A stretch of DNA of 64,000 nt from Pseudomonas mendocina (lineage in GTDB: Bacteria; Pseudomonadota; Gammaproteobacteria; Pseudomonadales; Pseudomonadaceae), in contig NZ_CP027657.1 in NCBI RefSeq assembly GCF_003008615.1, forward strand, positions 186,001-250,000. Direction: 5' to 3'. The position numbers and the translations under genes were made by a program. This document shows positions 9,067-19,297 of this stretch, in pieces. Positions within the stretch are counted from its first letter, which is position 1. Every line of letters begins with the position of its first letter. The notes beneath the pieces were generated by a model, which worked only from the letters and a program-made list of their open reading frames with translations, searched no databases and was not told the DNA's origin.

Positions 9067-9498
9067 TCAGCCCTTGGCTGCGGCGAGAAATGGCGCCAGG
9101 CGCTGCGCCATTTCCGCACCGAGCGCCTGCAGGCCACTCATCGGTCGCACCATCACTTCGAACTCGACGATCCGTCCCGATTCGTCGAAACGGATCATGT
9201 CGATCCCTTTCAACTCACGGCCACCGACCCGCGCAGAAAACTCCAGCACCACGTTGAGACCATCGGCCGTGGCCAGCTCGCGGTGATAGGCGAAGTCCTC
9301 GAACACCTTGAGCACGGTATTGAGGATCAGGTTGACCACCTGCGCCCCCGGATAAGGGGTGTGCGCCATGGGTGAGCGAAATACGGCCTGCGGATGCAGC
9401 AGTTCGGGCAAGGCGCTGAGATCCTTGGCGGCGACGAACTGATGCCAGCGCTCCAGACTGGCAGCGGCGGCAGGATGCAGTTGGGCATTGAGGGACAT
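9067..9498 (-). CDS. NTF2-like / SnoaL-like nuclear transport factor 2 family protein
   Basis: The start chosen is the ATG at 9498 because AAGGAG lies 6 bases upstream; the frame is open further to 9576 without a ribosome site. The 143-residue product begins MSLNAQLHPAAAASLERW and has the cone-shaped NTF2-fold pattern: LLHPQAVFRSP, then FEDFAYHRELA and GGRELKGIDMIRFDESGRIVEFEVMVRP. Such proteins bind or isomerise small hydrophobic ligands, and the ligand is not predictable. It is convergent with the TAXI gene, 8 bp apart. Confidence 0.85.
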   Translation of the reverse strand: MSLNAQLHPAAAASLERWHQFVAAKDLSALPELLHPQAVFRSPMAHTPYPGAQVVNLILNTVLKVFEDFAYHRELATADGLNVVLEFSARVGGRELKGIDMIRFDESGRIVEFEVMVRPMSGLQALGAEMAQRLAPFLAAAKG

Positions 9499-9546
9499 CG
9501 GCTTCTCCTTGTTATTGTCAGGCCAGATAGCAAACGCCCCGCAGCA

Positions 9547-9681
9547 GACCGTATGAAAACTACTGCGCTCGGCCATGCTGCGTTAAAAACGGCTCAAAAT
9601 GCTCATTTACAACTCGTAAACTGCGTTTTCTCGCCGTTTTTTGCCTTGCCTGACCTTCGCTCGCTACGTTTTCAAACGGTC
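9547..9681 (-). repeat. MITE-like dispersed repeat, copy 1
   Basis: About 135 bp between the NTF2-like gene and fadH, bounded by the imperfect terminal inverted repeat GACCGTWTGAAAAC. Inside it shares the core TTTACGAGYTGTAAATGAGC (read on the minus strand) and a CTGCGTTAAAAAC block with three other copies in the window. Confidence 0.7.
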
Positions 9682-9703
9682 TGTAAGCGAGGCGTCAATT
9701 CGA

Positions 9704-11842
<2,139 letters not shown>

Positions 11843-11939
11843 TCAAAACTAACAAGATAATGATCAAAAATAGCAACATGGCTTGGCAGCACGGCTCGAC
11901 CGACCTAACCTGCACCGCACTGAAGCCGAAAATCCTGAA

Positions 11940-12965
11940 ATGCGCTTACTGATCACTCTCTTGCTCTCACTTGCACTGCTGGCCGGTCTTGGCAGCTACG
12001 CCTACTGGATCGAGCAGCGTCCCAGCGGCCATTACCTGTCCGATCTGCGCAGCCAGATCGCGCTTGATCTTGGTCAGCCCGGCCCACGTGGCAACCTGCT
12101 GGGCATCCAACCGGAACTGTTCGCCGCCGACTACCAGAGCCTTGACCGCCTGCGCCTGAAACTGGCCGCCTACCTGGATCGCGCCCGTGAGCAAGGCATG
12201 CTCAGCGAACGCACCGTCGTCGTGCTGCCCGAGCACATTGGCACCTGGTTGCTGGCCGTCGGCGAGAAGGAAGAGTTCTACCGCGCCAGCGACCGCCACC
12301 AGGCCTTGCATTGGCTGGCCGCGAGCAACCCTCTGGATTTCCTCGGAGCCCTGCTCAGCGCCGAAGGCGACACGCGACTGGACGATGCCCTGCTGCGCAC
12401 CAAGGCAAAAGCGATGGCACGCGACTATCAGCAGTTGTTCGGCGAGCTGGCCCGCGATTACGGCATCACCCTGGTGGCCGGCTCCATCGTCCTGCCCGAA
12501 CCGCGCGTGGAACTCGGCCGTCTCGAAGTCGGCCGCGGGCCGCTGTACAACGTCAGCCTGGTATTCGATCAGGCCGGCAATCCGCTGGGCCAGCCACAGC
12601 GACACCTGTTCAGCGCAAGCGCGCTTACCACCACGGCGCCAAGCGTACTGCAGGTGCTGGACACCCCAGCCGGCAAGCTCGGCGTACTGCTCGGTGGCGA
12701 CGCCAGCCAACTCACAGGCGAGAAGTCACTGGCTGGCGAGCAGGTCGAGTTGCTCGCCATGCCCAGCGATCTGCAAAGCCACTCGAATGACATGCAGCTC
12801 AATCAACAGCTACAGACCCAGGGCATCCGTGCAGGCCTGAAAGTCCACTTGCGTGGACGACTGTGGGAGCGCAGCGGACAATCCCAGGCCCAGGCATTCG
12901 ATGCTGGCCAACTGAGCCAAGGCGCCAACGACCCTGGCGCGCAACTGATCAACCTGTGGTTATGA
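11940..12965 (+). CDS. Nitrilase-fold (carbon-nitrogen hydrolase family) membrane-anchored protein lacking the catalytic Cys
   Basis: The protein is 341 residues with an N-terminal hydrophobic anchor (LLITLLLSLALLAGLGSYAYW). The fold is recognised from VVVLPEHIGTW (the Glu of the triad), the Lys-containing strand near AGSIVLPEP, and PAGKLGVLLGGDAS where the nucleophile strand should be. In active nitrilase-superfamily enzymes this strand reads GVxxCxD; here the Cys position is Gly. It is therefore probably not an amidase of the usual mechanism, or it is a binding protein. Its stop overlaps the next start (ATGA), so it is coupled to the AraC regulator. Confidence 0.75.
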   Translation: MRLLITLLLSLALLAGLGSYAYWIEQRPSGHYLSDLRSQIALDLGQPGPRGNLLGIQPELFAADYQSLDRLRLKLAAYLDRAREQGMLSERTVVVLPEHIGTWLLAVGEKEEFYRASDRHQALHWLAASNPLDFLGALLSAEGDTRLDDALLRTKAKAMARDYQQLFGELARDYGITLVAGSIVLPEPRVELGRLEVGRGPLYNVSLVFDQAGNPLGQPQRHLFSASALTTTAPSVLQVLDTPAGKLGVLLGGDASQLTGEKSLAGEQVELLAMPSDLQSHSNDMQLNQQLQTQGIRAGLKVHLRGRLWERSGQSQAQAFDAGQLSQGANDPGAQLINLWL

Positions 12966-14044
12966 AAGCTTCACGCGTTCGCCTGGGCGATCTTTCCGTC
13001 GGTTTCACCCAGGCACTGGCTGACGCACTGCGCGCCAAAGGCCTGAGCCCCGAGCCCTTGCTCGAACAGTTCGGACTGGACGCCACGCGCCTGAGCGAGC
13101 CACGAGCGCGCTTGTCGATCCCACGTTTCATGCGCCTCGGGCACAGTGCAGTTGCCCTGTGCAACGACCCGGCACTGGGTCTGGAGATGGGACAGCACAG
13201 TCGCCTCAGCCAGGTCGGCCTGGCGGGCATCTGCGCTGCGCAGGCGCCCAACCTGCGCGAGGCCGCGCGCACTCTGACACGCTTCGAGCCGCTGTATGCC
13301 GCCAACTACCGAGGACGCTCGGGCTTCAGCGAAGACGCACGCGGCGCCTGGTTGCACTTCTACTCGATCAGCCCGTACAACGCCTACAACCGCTTCGTGG
13401 TAGATTCGGTGCTGGCCGGCTGGCAGACCAATCTGGGCCAGGTGGTTGGCCACCCCATCACCCCGGAAAAGGTCGAAATCGAATTCCCGCACCCTGAATA
13501 CGGAGAACGCTACGAGGCGCTATTCGATTGTCCGGTGGAGTTCAGCGCCAGCGCCAATCGCCTGCGCCTGAGCAACGAAAGCCTGGCCTTGCGCAACCCA
13601 CAGCATTGCCCAGGCACCTGGCGGCACCTGATGGAATTGTGCGAGCGCGAACTGGATCAGCTGACCCGCACCCGTAGCCTGCGTGAACGGGTGATCCAGT
13701 TGCTCGGCCCATTGCTGCACGGCCATGAACCGGATCTGGAGGAAGTCGCCCGCAGCTTGCATCTGCCCAGCTGGACGCTGCGGCGCAAGCTGGCCGAGGA
13801 AGGCACGCAATTTCGCACCATCCTCAACGACACCCGCCGCGACCTGGCCACGGCCTACATCCGCGACACCGAACTGGCTTTCGGTGAGATCGCCTACCTG
13901 CTCGGCTTCGCCTCGGCCGAAGCCTTCCAGCGCGCCTTCAAACGCTGGCTTGGGCAAACGCCGGGCGACTATCGACGCGCGCAGCGCCGAGTCGGCAGTG
14001 ACAGTCAGAGTTCGGTGGCGTCGTCGACGTCGGACGCATCCTGA
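12962..14044 (+). CDS. AraC family transcriptional regulator
   Basis: This 360-residue regulator has the arabinose-operon-regulator type N-terminal ligand domain (about 20-210) and a C-terminal double helix-turn-helix (about 240-345). The first helix is in LEEVARSLHLPSWTLRRKLAEEGT and the second in IAYLLGFASAEAFQRAFKRWLG. The OruR/ArgR-like long form commonly controls catabolic genes near it. Tight coupling to the upstream nitrilase-fold gene suggests they share a signal; the target is not known. The 3' end overlaps an antisense mini-ORF. Confidence 0.92.
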   Translation: MKASRVRLGDLSVGFTQALADALRAKGLSPEPLLEQFGLDATRLSEPRARLSIPRFMRLGHSAVALCNDPALGLEMGQHSRLSQVGLAGICAAQAPNLREAARTLTRFEPLYAANYRGRSGFSEDARGAWLHFYSISPYNAYNRFVVDSVLAGWQTNLGQVVGHPITPEKVEIEFPHPEYGERYEALFDCPVEFSASANRLRLSNESLALRNPQHCPGTWRHLMELCERELDQLTRTRSLRERVIQLLGPLLHGHEPDLEEVARSLHLPSWTLRRKLAEEGTQFRTILNDTRRDLATAYIRDTELAFGEIAYLLGFASAEAFQRAFKRWLGQTPGDYRRAQRRVGSDSQSSVASSTSDAS

Positions 14045-14088
14045 TCGAGGGCGTCGCGTTCGAGCAATTCTTCCTGATAGTCATCCAT
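14005..14088 (-). CDS. Candidate 27-residue acidic mini-protein
   Basis: An ATG at 14088, seven bases after GGAGAACGCC-type spacing, opens a frame of 27 residues starting MDDYQEELLERDALDQ. It is strongly acidic (about half Asp/Glu). The reading frame overlaps the 3' end of the AraC gene on the opposite strand. Good ribosome-site placement and unusual composition support it; short length and overlap argue against it. No function can be assigned. Confidence 0.4.
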   Translation of the reverse strand: MDDYQEELLERDALDQDASDVDDATEL

Positions 14089-14188
14089 CGGGCGTTCTCC
14101 TGAGTCATTTCGTCTGTTCATTAGCAAGCTACGTTGTCGATATGAAGACAAGATGACGAAAAGCCGCAGGGTGATCGCCCAGGATGAC

Positions 14189-14241
14189 AGGCAATAAAAA
14201 ACTCGCTGATCTTGCGATCAGCGAGTTTCATATATGGCGCA
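14189..14241. repeat. Left copy of island-flanking direct repeat (attL-like)
   Basis: This copy matches 19474-19526 at 51 of 53 positions. It contains the hairpin CTCGCTGATC-ttgc-GATCAGCGAG, and the two mismatches (T/C and A/G) are compensatory, so both copies keep a perfect stem. It ends with TGGCGCA, which in the right copy is the CCA end of tRNA-Asp. Confidence 0.75.
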
Positions 14242-14293
14242 CCTCGACGAAGAAACGTCGAACCGACTTTTCGAAACCTTGGAGGAATGGAAC

Positions 14294-14322
14294 GCGCTTT
14301 TGAAGCGCAATAGCCCTGCTCC
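14294..14322 (+). other. Candidate oriT of the mobilization genes
   Basis: GCGCTT-ttg-AAGCGC is a perfect inverted repeat followed 2 bases later by TAGCCCTGC, ending 12 bp before the mobC start. An inverted repeat next to a CCTG-C step is the arrangement of P-type nick regions (for example ATCCTG^C in IncP oriT). The position just upstream of mobC is also typical. Assignment is by pattern only. Confidence 0.45.
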
Positions 14323-14334
14323 ATAGGTGCCGCC

Positions 14335-14787
14335 ATGAATCATTTAGATGATGTGTCGGCCCCCACGATTTCCGGGCTTTTTAAGGATGCGGTCGGGCCT
14401 GATCCGGCCCTGAGCAAGCGTAAAACACCGCTTCCATTCTCCCTGCGTTTGAGCTGGGAGGAACGGGCGCAATTGGAAGAGGAAGCCGGATGTATGCCCC
14501 TTGGGGCCTATATCCGGGAGCGGTTGTTTAACGGCTCATTCCCGCCCCCTCGGCGGCGGAAAAACAGGCCCGTGAAGGATCAGCAGGCATTGGCCAAGGT
14601 ACTGGGCGAGCTGGGGCGTTCCTGCCTCTCCAGCAACCTAAATCAACTGGCCAAGGCCGCCCATACCGGGTCACTGCCTGTCGCTAAAGAAATCGAGGCG
14701 GAATTGCTGGAGGCCTGCGAGGCCGTCCGGGCAATCCGCAACGATCTTATGAGCGCCCTCGGCCTAGGCGGGGAGGATTCGCCATGA
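14335..14787 (+). CDS. mobC: MobC-like relaxosome accessory protein
   Basis: The 150-residue protein has a ribbon-helix-helix-like start (PFSLRLSWEERAQLEEEAG) and the helical MobC signature LGELGRSCLSSNLNQLAKAAHTGSL. MobC proteins bind oriT and help the relaxase open and nick DNA. The gene overlaps the relaxase start by 4 bp (ATGA), the usual mobC-mobA arrangement. The ATG has AGGTG upstream. The gene itself looks intact although its partner is broken. Confidence 0.85.
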   Translation: MNHLDDVSAPTISGLFKDAVGPDPALSKRKTPLPFSLRLSWEERAQLEEEAGCMPLGAYIRERLFNGSFPPPRRRKNRPVKDQQALAKVLGELGRSCLSSNLNQLAKAAHTGSLPVAKEIEAELLEACEAVRAIRNDLMSALGLGGEDSP

Positions 14788-16097
14788 TCCTCAAGGGAAG
14801 CCAGCGCGGGGGAGCCAAACAGCTCGCCCGCCACCTGCTCAATACCGCAGAGAATGAGCATGTCCATGTACATGAGCTACGGGGATTCATGGCCGATGAC
14901 CTGGAGGCGGCTTTTCAGGAGGCCTACGCGGTCAGCCGTGGCACCCGTGCTCGACAATTCCTGTTCTCGCTGAGCATGAATCCACCACTACAGGAAAATG
15001 TTCCCACGCATACCTTTGAAATGGCTATCGAGGCCGTGGAACAAAAGCTGGGGCTGGATGGCCAGCCCCGTGCGGTGGTCTTCCACGAAAAGGAAGGCCG
15101 CCGTCATGCGCATGTTGTCTGGTCACGGATCGACACCTAACAGATGAAGGCCATCAACCTCCCGCACTACAAGCTGAAGCTCCGGGATTTATCCAAACAG
15201 CTTTATCTTGAAAACGGCTGGCAGATGCCACGGGGTTTCATGGACAGCCAGGAGCGCGACCCGGCGAATTTCACGCTGAACGAATGGCAACAGGCCAAGC
15301 GTGGCGGTCATGACCTCAAAGCCCTGAAACGGATGTTTCAGGAATGCTGGGCTATTGCCGATTCCCGTCAGACGTTCGCCAAGGCTCTGAAAGTGCGCGG
15401 TTATACGCTGGCCCGCGGCGACCGTCGCGGGCATGTGGCCGTGGACTTTCGGGGTGAGGTTTACGCCATTGCCAAGTATGTCGGTGCCCGAGCCAAGGAG
15501 GTGAAAGCCCGCCTTGGGGATGCCGCCGACCTAATGTCGGTGGATCAGGCCAAACAGGCCCATACCGAGCGGATGACGGCCATGCTCCGCGAGCATATCC
15601 AGATGCTTGAATCCCTCCACAAACGGCAAGCCAGCACGCTCCAGCAACGCCGTAAAGAGACTGTCCAGCACCAACGCGAACAACGGGCGGAGCTGGAGAA
15701 AGCACACAGGGCTCGCCGCGAGCGTGAAGCCCAGCAACGCGCCCGGCGTTTCTCCACCGGGGTTCGGGGCGTGCGGGATTGGATGACGGGCAAGCACGCC
15801 CGTATCCGCCGCCAGAATGAGCAAGAAGCCCTGCTCAACTGGCAACGGGATCGTGCCGAACGGGAACGCCTGATCTTCAAGCAAATTGAGGATCGGCAGC
15901 TACTACACGCGGAAATCCGCCAGATGAAGCAGGAGCACGCCCGACAGGTTGCCGAGCTTCACCGGGACATTGCGGATTGCCTTGAACGCCCGGCCTCTCA
16001 CTCCCTGGACTTGAAGGGGCATTTCGGGCGCGGGCATAGCCCGGTGAACGACAATGGCCGTGAGCGTCCAGACCGGGAAATTGAATTGGGCCAATGA
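14784..16097 (+). pseudogene. Relaxase/mobilization nuclease interrupted by an in-frame TAA
   Basis: Two open frames, 14784-15140 (118 residues) and 15144-16097 (317 residues), are in the same frame and separated only by TAA at 15138-15140 and one CAG codon. The first has the relaxase start MILKGSQRGGAKQLARHLL and the metal-binding HAHVVWSR. The second continues directly with MKAINLPHYKLKLRDLSKQLYLENGW, then a long Arg/Glu-rich coiled coil. Joined, they give a VirD2-type relaxase (PF03432-like) of about 437 codons. A single G-to-T change from GAA would explain the stop. No Tyr is present in the first 48 residues where motif I is usually found. Confidence 0.8.
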
Positions 16098-16138
16098 ACA
16101 ACAGCCACCTCAAATGAGGTGGCCTTTGATTATAGAGA

Positions 16139-16945
16139 TTAATTGACGGCGACAGCATTGTTGATGTCAATGCTTCTAGGCTTTAGAAGCATTGAAGATA
16201 TAAAGCCATTTATTGTTTCTGCGCCCCCTCCTAGATTGTTGTAGACCCCTACGACTCTTGGGGTGATTTTTGTGTCATTCGCATACATTTTGGCCTTGAT
16301 GGTTCCAAGTGCCAATATCGCATTCTGGATTGTTGATGTGTTAATTTCGCTTGGCATGGGGATTACGGATGAAACATTTTCTCCACTGACCCCCAGTGTT
16401 TGAATTACCAGTGATCCTGAAATTTTCTTAGCCTCTGCCGCAGCCCCTAATGCAAAAAGATTACCTAAGTCCACACTTCCTTCCGTAACTAATATATTGG
16501 CAGTCAGGCGCAATCCAACACCAATATAAGTAGGCACCAGAGCGTCTGGCTCTGGCGCATTAGGTGTAATATTTGCCTTTATATTTGCATTCTCTTTCTC
16601 AAGAATTACAGGTAGCGAATTTGTGTTGAATTTTATGTAGTCAAGTATTACTACATATTGATTACCTTTTATTCCTGTTGCCGCAACTCCAAAAGTTAGC
16701 CCCGTTTTCCCATCAAACTGACCTATCGCCAACCTCATGGTTTCATCAGGAAGCGCGTTCAATAAATGTGCATTTGATACGGGCAGTCTTGAATCTGCTA
16801 TATTTAGTTCTATAGGAATTGGATCAATGGGGTGATAACCGTAGTTTTGCGCACTCTTCACGTCTCCGGGGGTCATTGGTATTTCCCATGATACGCAGCC
16901 CGGAAGGATGGCGAGACACATGATTATTGAAACGGTCTTATTCAT
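16139..16945 (-). CDS. Hypothetical lipoprotein (island cargo)
   Basis: This 268-residue protein has a lipoprotein signal peptide ending in the lipobox ILPGC, with the lipidated Cys at 17. The mature part is rich in beta-type sequence with repeated small and polar residues (for example GQFDGKTGLTFGVAATG and TYIGVGLRLTANI). No membrane segment follows the signal. I do not recognise the family. The gene is markedly AT-richer than the host and codirectional with the NDT/TIR-like gene, about 400 bp downstream of it. Confidence 0.75.
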   Translation of the reverse strand: MNKTVSIIMCLAILPGCVSWEIPMTPGDVKSAQNYGYHPIDPIPIELNIADSRLPVSNAHLLNALPDETMRLAIGQFDGKTGLTFGVAATGIKGNQYVVILDYIKFNTNSLPVILEKENANIKANITPNAPEPDALVPTYIGVGLRLTANILVTEGSVDLGNLFALGAAAEAKKISGSLVIQTLGVSGENVSSVIPMPSEINTSTIQNAILALGTIKAKMYANDTKITPRVVGVYNNLGGGAETINGFISSMLLKPRSIDINNAVAVN

Positions 16946-17340
16946 ACCAGCGAACTCCTTTACGCTAATGAAGGACTTCTAACTACAGAGGCTATGGCGT
17001 TCTGCCACCTGCTGTGTTTTCAACGTAGATGGCAAAACGCTATTCGGCAAACTACGACACCTCATGCTCATGCGGTGTGGTCGAAGGGGTTCCAAGGGGA
17101 GAGCGGACATCTCCACCTTGGTCATGGGGTGCCGGGGGAGCCTTAAAGCGCCCTGACTGGTGATGCAACGGCCAGACGTTGCACGGGCCCAGGTGGCCTT
17201 CATGCCTGAATGCGCCCGTATGCAGGGAGTATCCAGCAGGGGACGGCACGCCCCCCCTTTGGCAAGATAGGGTGTTGTACTACAACACACATCTTGCGGT
17301 TACGGTGCGCGCGGGTTTTGCTGGTGGGCTTGTATTACAT
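16946..17340. other. Intergenic region of the island with a 36-bp palindrome
   Basis: Between the lipoprotein gene and the NDT/TIR-like gene is a GC-rich stretch without a credible gene. It contains an imperfect palindrome at 17262-17297: GCAAGAT, then GTGTTGTA-c-TACAACAC, then ATCTTGC. It also has a run of seven C (17251-17257) and a small hairpin GCAACGGCCAGACGTTGC. There is no T-tract, so the palindrome is not an intrinsic terminator. It could be an operator, a second oriT or another protein-binding site. Confidence 0.5.
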
Positions 17341-18231
17341 TCAGGCGGTTTCTGATATCGCCCTATGGATGCGTTCCATCAGGTGGTGGAAATGGATGTG
17401 GTCGGATTTCTCTTCACAGCGCATCATCAAATCTTCGGTTTCACGCATGAGGGTGTGAAGCTGCTCCATTCTTTCCGGTATGGGCAGCCGCTTGGTAGAT
17501 TGCAGTTTTTCCAAGGTATTTGAAATACGCTCATACTCTATCGCGGTGATGGAACTACGGCGGGGGCCACGATGCCGCTCCATCATGGAGACTTCCATCA
17601 GTTTTCTCATTTCGCGCATTTCAGCCTGAAGAATACCCATGGCAAGCTCTTCTTTCTGCCCTTTTAATTCAGGGATTCGGGCTGGATTATTTAAGGCAAG
17701 GAGCTTGACAATAGAGTTTACGTTTCCGGCCTCTCCATCCGCAGAAACGGTCGCTTCTATGGCATCTTTTAGCTCGTTCTGGCTCCGGAGGACTTCATGA
17801 TATTTCATATCCTTTGAGTATTCTAAATATCTCAGGGGTGCGATATCGAAGATTTTAGGGGTTCCCGCCTCCTGAATAAGCACGACAGGCTTATCAAAAG
17901 CCTGACGAATACCGAGCTCAAAAAGCACGTTAGGATTGCGCGTACTTAAGTCGCAAATTGCAATTGGGGCATCAATCAGCTTTTTCAGGATATCCAAGTG
18001 GATGAGGTTTGTTGCTTTGACTTCATCGGCGCGGACAGCTTGGTAGCCTGCTAATTCGCAGGATGGATAGATTATATTTTCGTAGACATGCTTAAAATGG
18101 CCTTTGGGATAACCATCAACATCCGCGATGGGCATGATGATAAAGCACTCTTTGGGCTTTGTGTTTTCGTTGCCATTTATGGCTCCTGCGCCGACACTAC
18201 GATCCAAGTCAATACTATGGCTAATGGCCAC
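17341..18231 (-). CDS. Nucleoside 2-deoxyribosyltransferase/TIR-like domain protein (possible defence effector)
   Basis: The 296-residue protein has an N-terminal Rossmann-like domain (about 25-145). It contains CFIIMPIAD, then a helix ending HVYENIIYPSCELAGYQAVRADE, ILKKLIDAPIAICDLSTRNPNVLFELGIRQAFDKPVVLIQ. The D-S/T-x-NPNVLFELGIR signature is typical of nucleoside 2-deoxyribosyltransferase-like and TIR-like proteins, some of which degrade nucleotides or NAD in antiphage systems. The C-terminal half (150-296) is helical and Glu/Arg-rich, possibly for oligomerization or sensing. Function is inferred from motif and mobile context only. No partner sensor gene is recognisable beside it except the lipoprotein. 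Confidence 0.75.
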   Translation of the reverse strand: MAISHSIDLDRSVGAGAINGNENTKPKECFIIMPIADVDGYPKGHFKHVYENIIYPSCELAGYQAVRADEVKATNLIHLDILKKLIDAPIAICDLSTRNPNVLFELGIRQAFDKPVVLIQEAGTPKIFDIAPLRYLEYSKDMKYHEVLRSQNELKDAIEATVSADGEAGNVNSIVKLLALNNPARIPELKGQKEELAMGILQAEMREMRKLMEVSMMERHRGPRRSSITAIEYERISNTLEKLQSTKRLPIPERMEQLHTLMRETEDLMMRCEEKSDHIHFHHLMERIHRAISETA

Positions 18232-18389
18232 ATTCTAGAGATTGCCTAGCCAAAAGCAACCACCCCCCTCTTGCCCAGGTCGTTGCAATGGAGGCACTTC
18301 GGACCGTTCTCCATCCCCCTGTATTGCAGTTCCGCTTTTTCTGGATTTTCCGAGACCGGATTTGTTATGGCATCTGTAGTGGTCTACTA

Positions 18390-19297
18390 GGTTCTGTACG
18401 AAAAGTCCGAACGGTTAAAATCGGCGCCATGACAGGCTGGAAGCCCGCATGGCAAAGCGCTACGAACTCCCAGATGCCGCTTGTGAGTTGATCGCCGATT
18501 TGGTTTCCCCCGAACAGAAAATGGGGCGACCTCGCAGTGATGATCGACTGATGCTCAACGGCATCTTCTGGATCTTGTGCTCTGGTGCTGCCTGGTGCGA
18601 TCTGCCGGAACGCTTCGGCCCACGGTCGACTGTGTATCAACGCTTTCGTGATTGGAGAGACGACGGCACGTTCGATCAGGTGCTTAAGAGTTTGCACATT
18701 CGCCTGGATCAGGAAGGGCTGATCGATCTGGATACCTGGATGATCAACTCCACGGTGGTACGAGCAACGCGAGCCTCTTCTGGCGCCGGAAAAAAGGGGG
18801 CCAGAAGAGCCGGTAGATATGCGTTGGGACGCAGCAGGGGTGGCCTAACTACCAAGATTCATATGGTTTGCGATGCCAATGGCGTCCCCCTACGCTTTTT
18901 ACTGTCGCCGGGTCAGGCCAGCGACATCTCGAATGCTCAAGCACTCTTGGATCAGATCCGCATCTCCGGCAAACAAGGTCGACCTCGCAAGCGCTGCAGC
19001 TGGTTGCTCGCAGACAAAGGCTACGATGCCGAGCACTTGCGCCAGTACTGTGATCGTTACCGGACGCAGCCTGTGATTCCGCAGCGAACCATGAAGCGCA
19101 AGCCCAAGCCGGGACTGCCTCGACTGTTCGACCGTCCGAAATACTGGCAACGGAACATCATCGAGCGGATGTTCGGCCGGCTGAAGGAGAATCGCAGGAT
19201 TGGCACTCGCTACGACAAGCTGGCAAGAAGTTTTGCCGCCATGGTCACTCTGGCTTGCACGCTGCAGTGCCTACGACAGTACTTTTCGTACAGAGCC
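18390..19297 (+). mobile_element. Complete IS5-family insertion sequence
   Basis: This 908-bp element has imperfect terminal inverted repeats beginning GGYTCTGTACGAAAAGT (left 18390-18406, right 19281-19297). It is flanked by a TA duplication at 18388-18389 and 19298-19299, so the target was CTAG. One long gene fills it. The ends, size and TA duplication fit the IS427-type subgroup of IS5. Confidence 0.88.

Noticed and set aside
15138..15146. Programmed readthrough of the relaxase TAA
   Set aside because: The context shows no known readthrough signal. A simple GAA-to-TAA mutation explains it better.
16979..17290. Two overlapping minus-strand frames in the island gap (103 and 65 codons)
   Set aside because: They have no ribosome site, odd composition and no recognisable family. 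The palindrome at 17262 cuts through one of them.
17262..17297. Intrinsic terminator reading of the island palindrome
   Set aside because: No T-tract follows on either strand.
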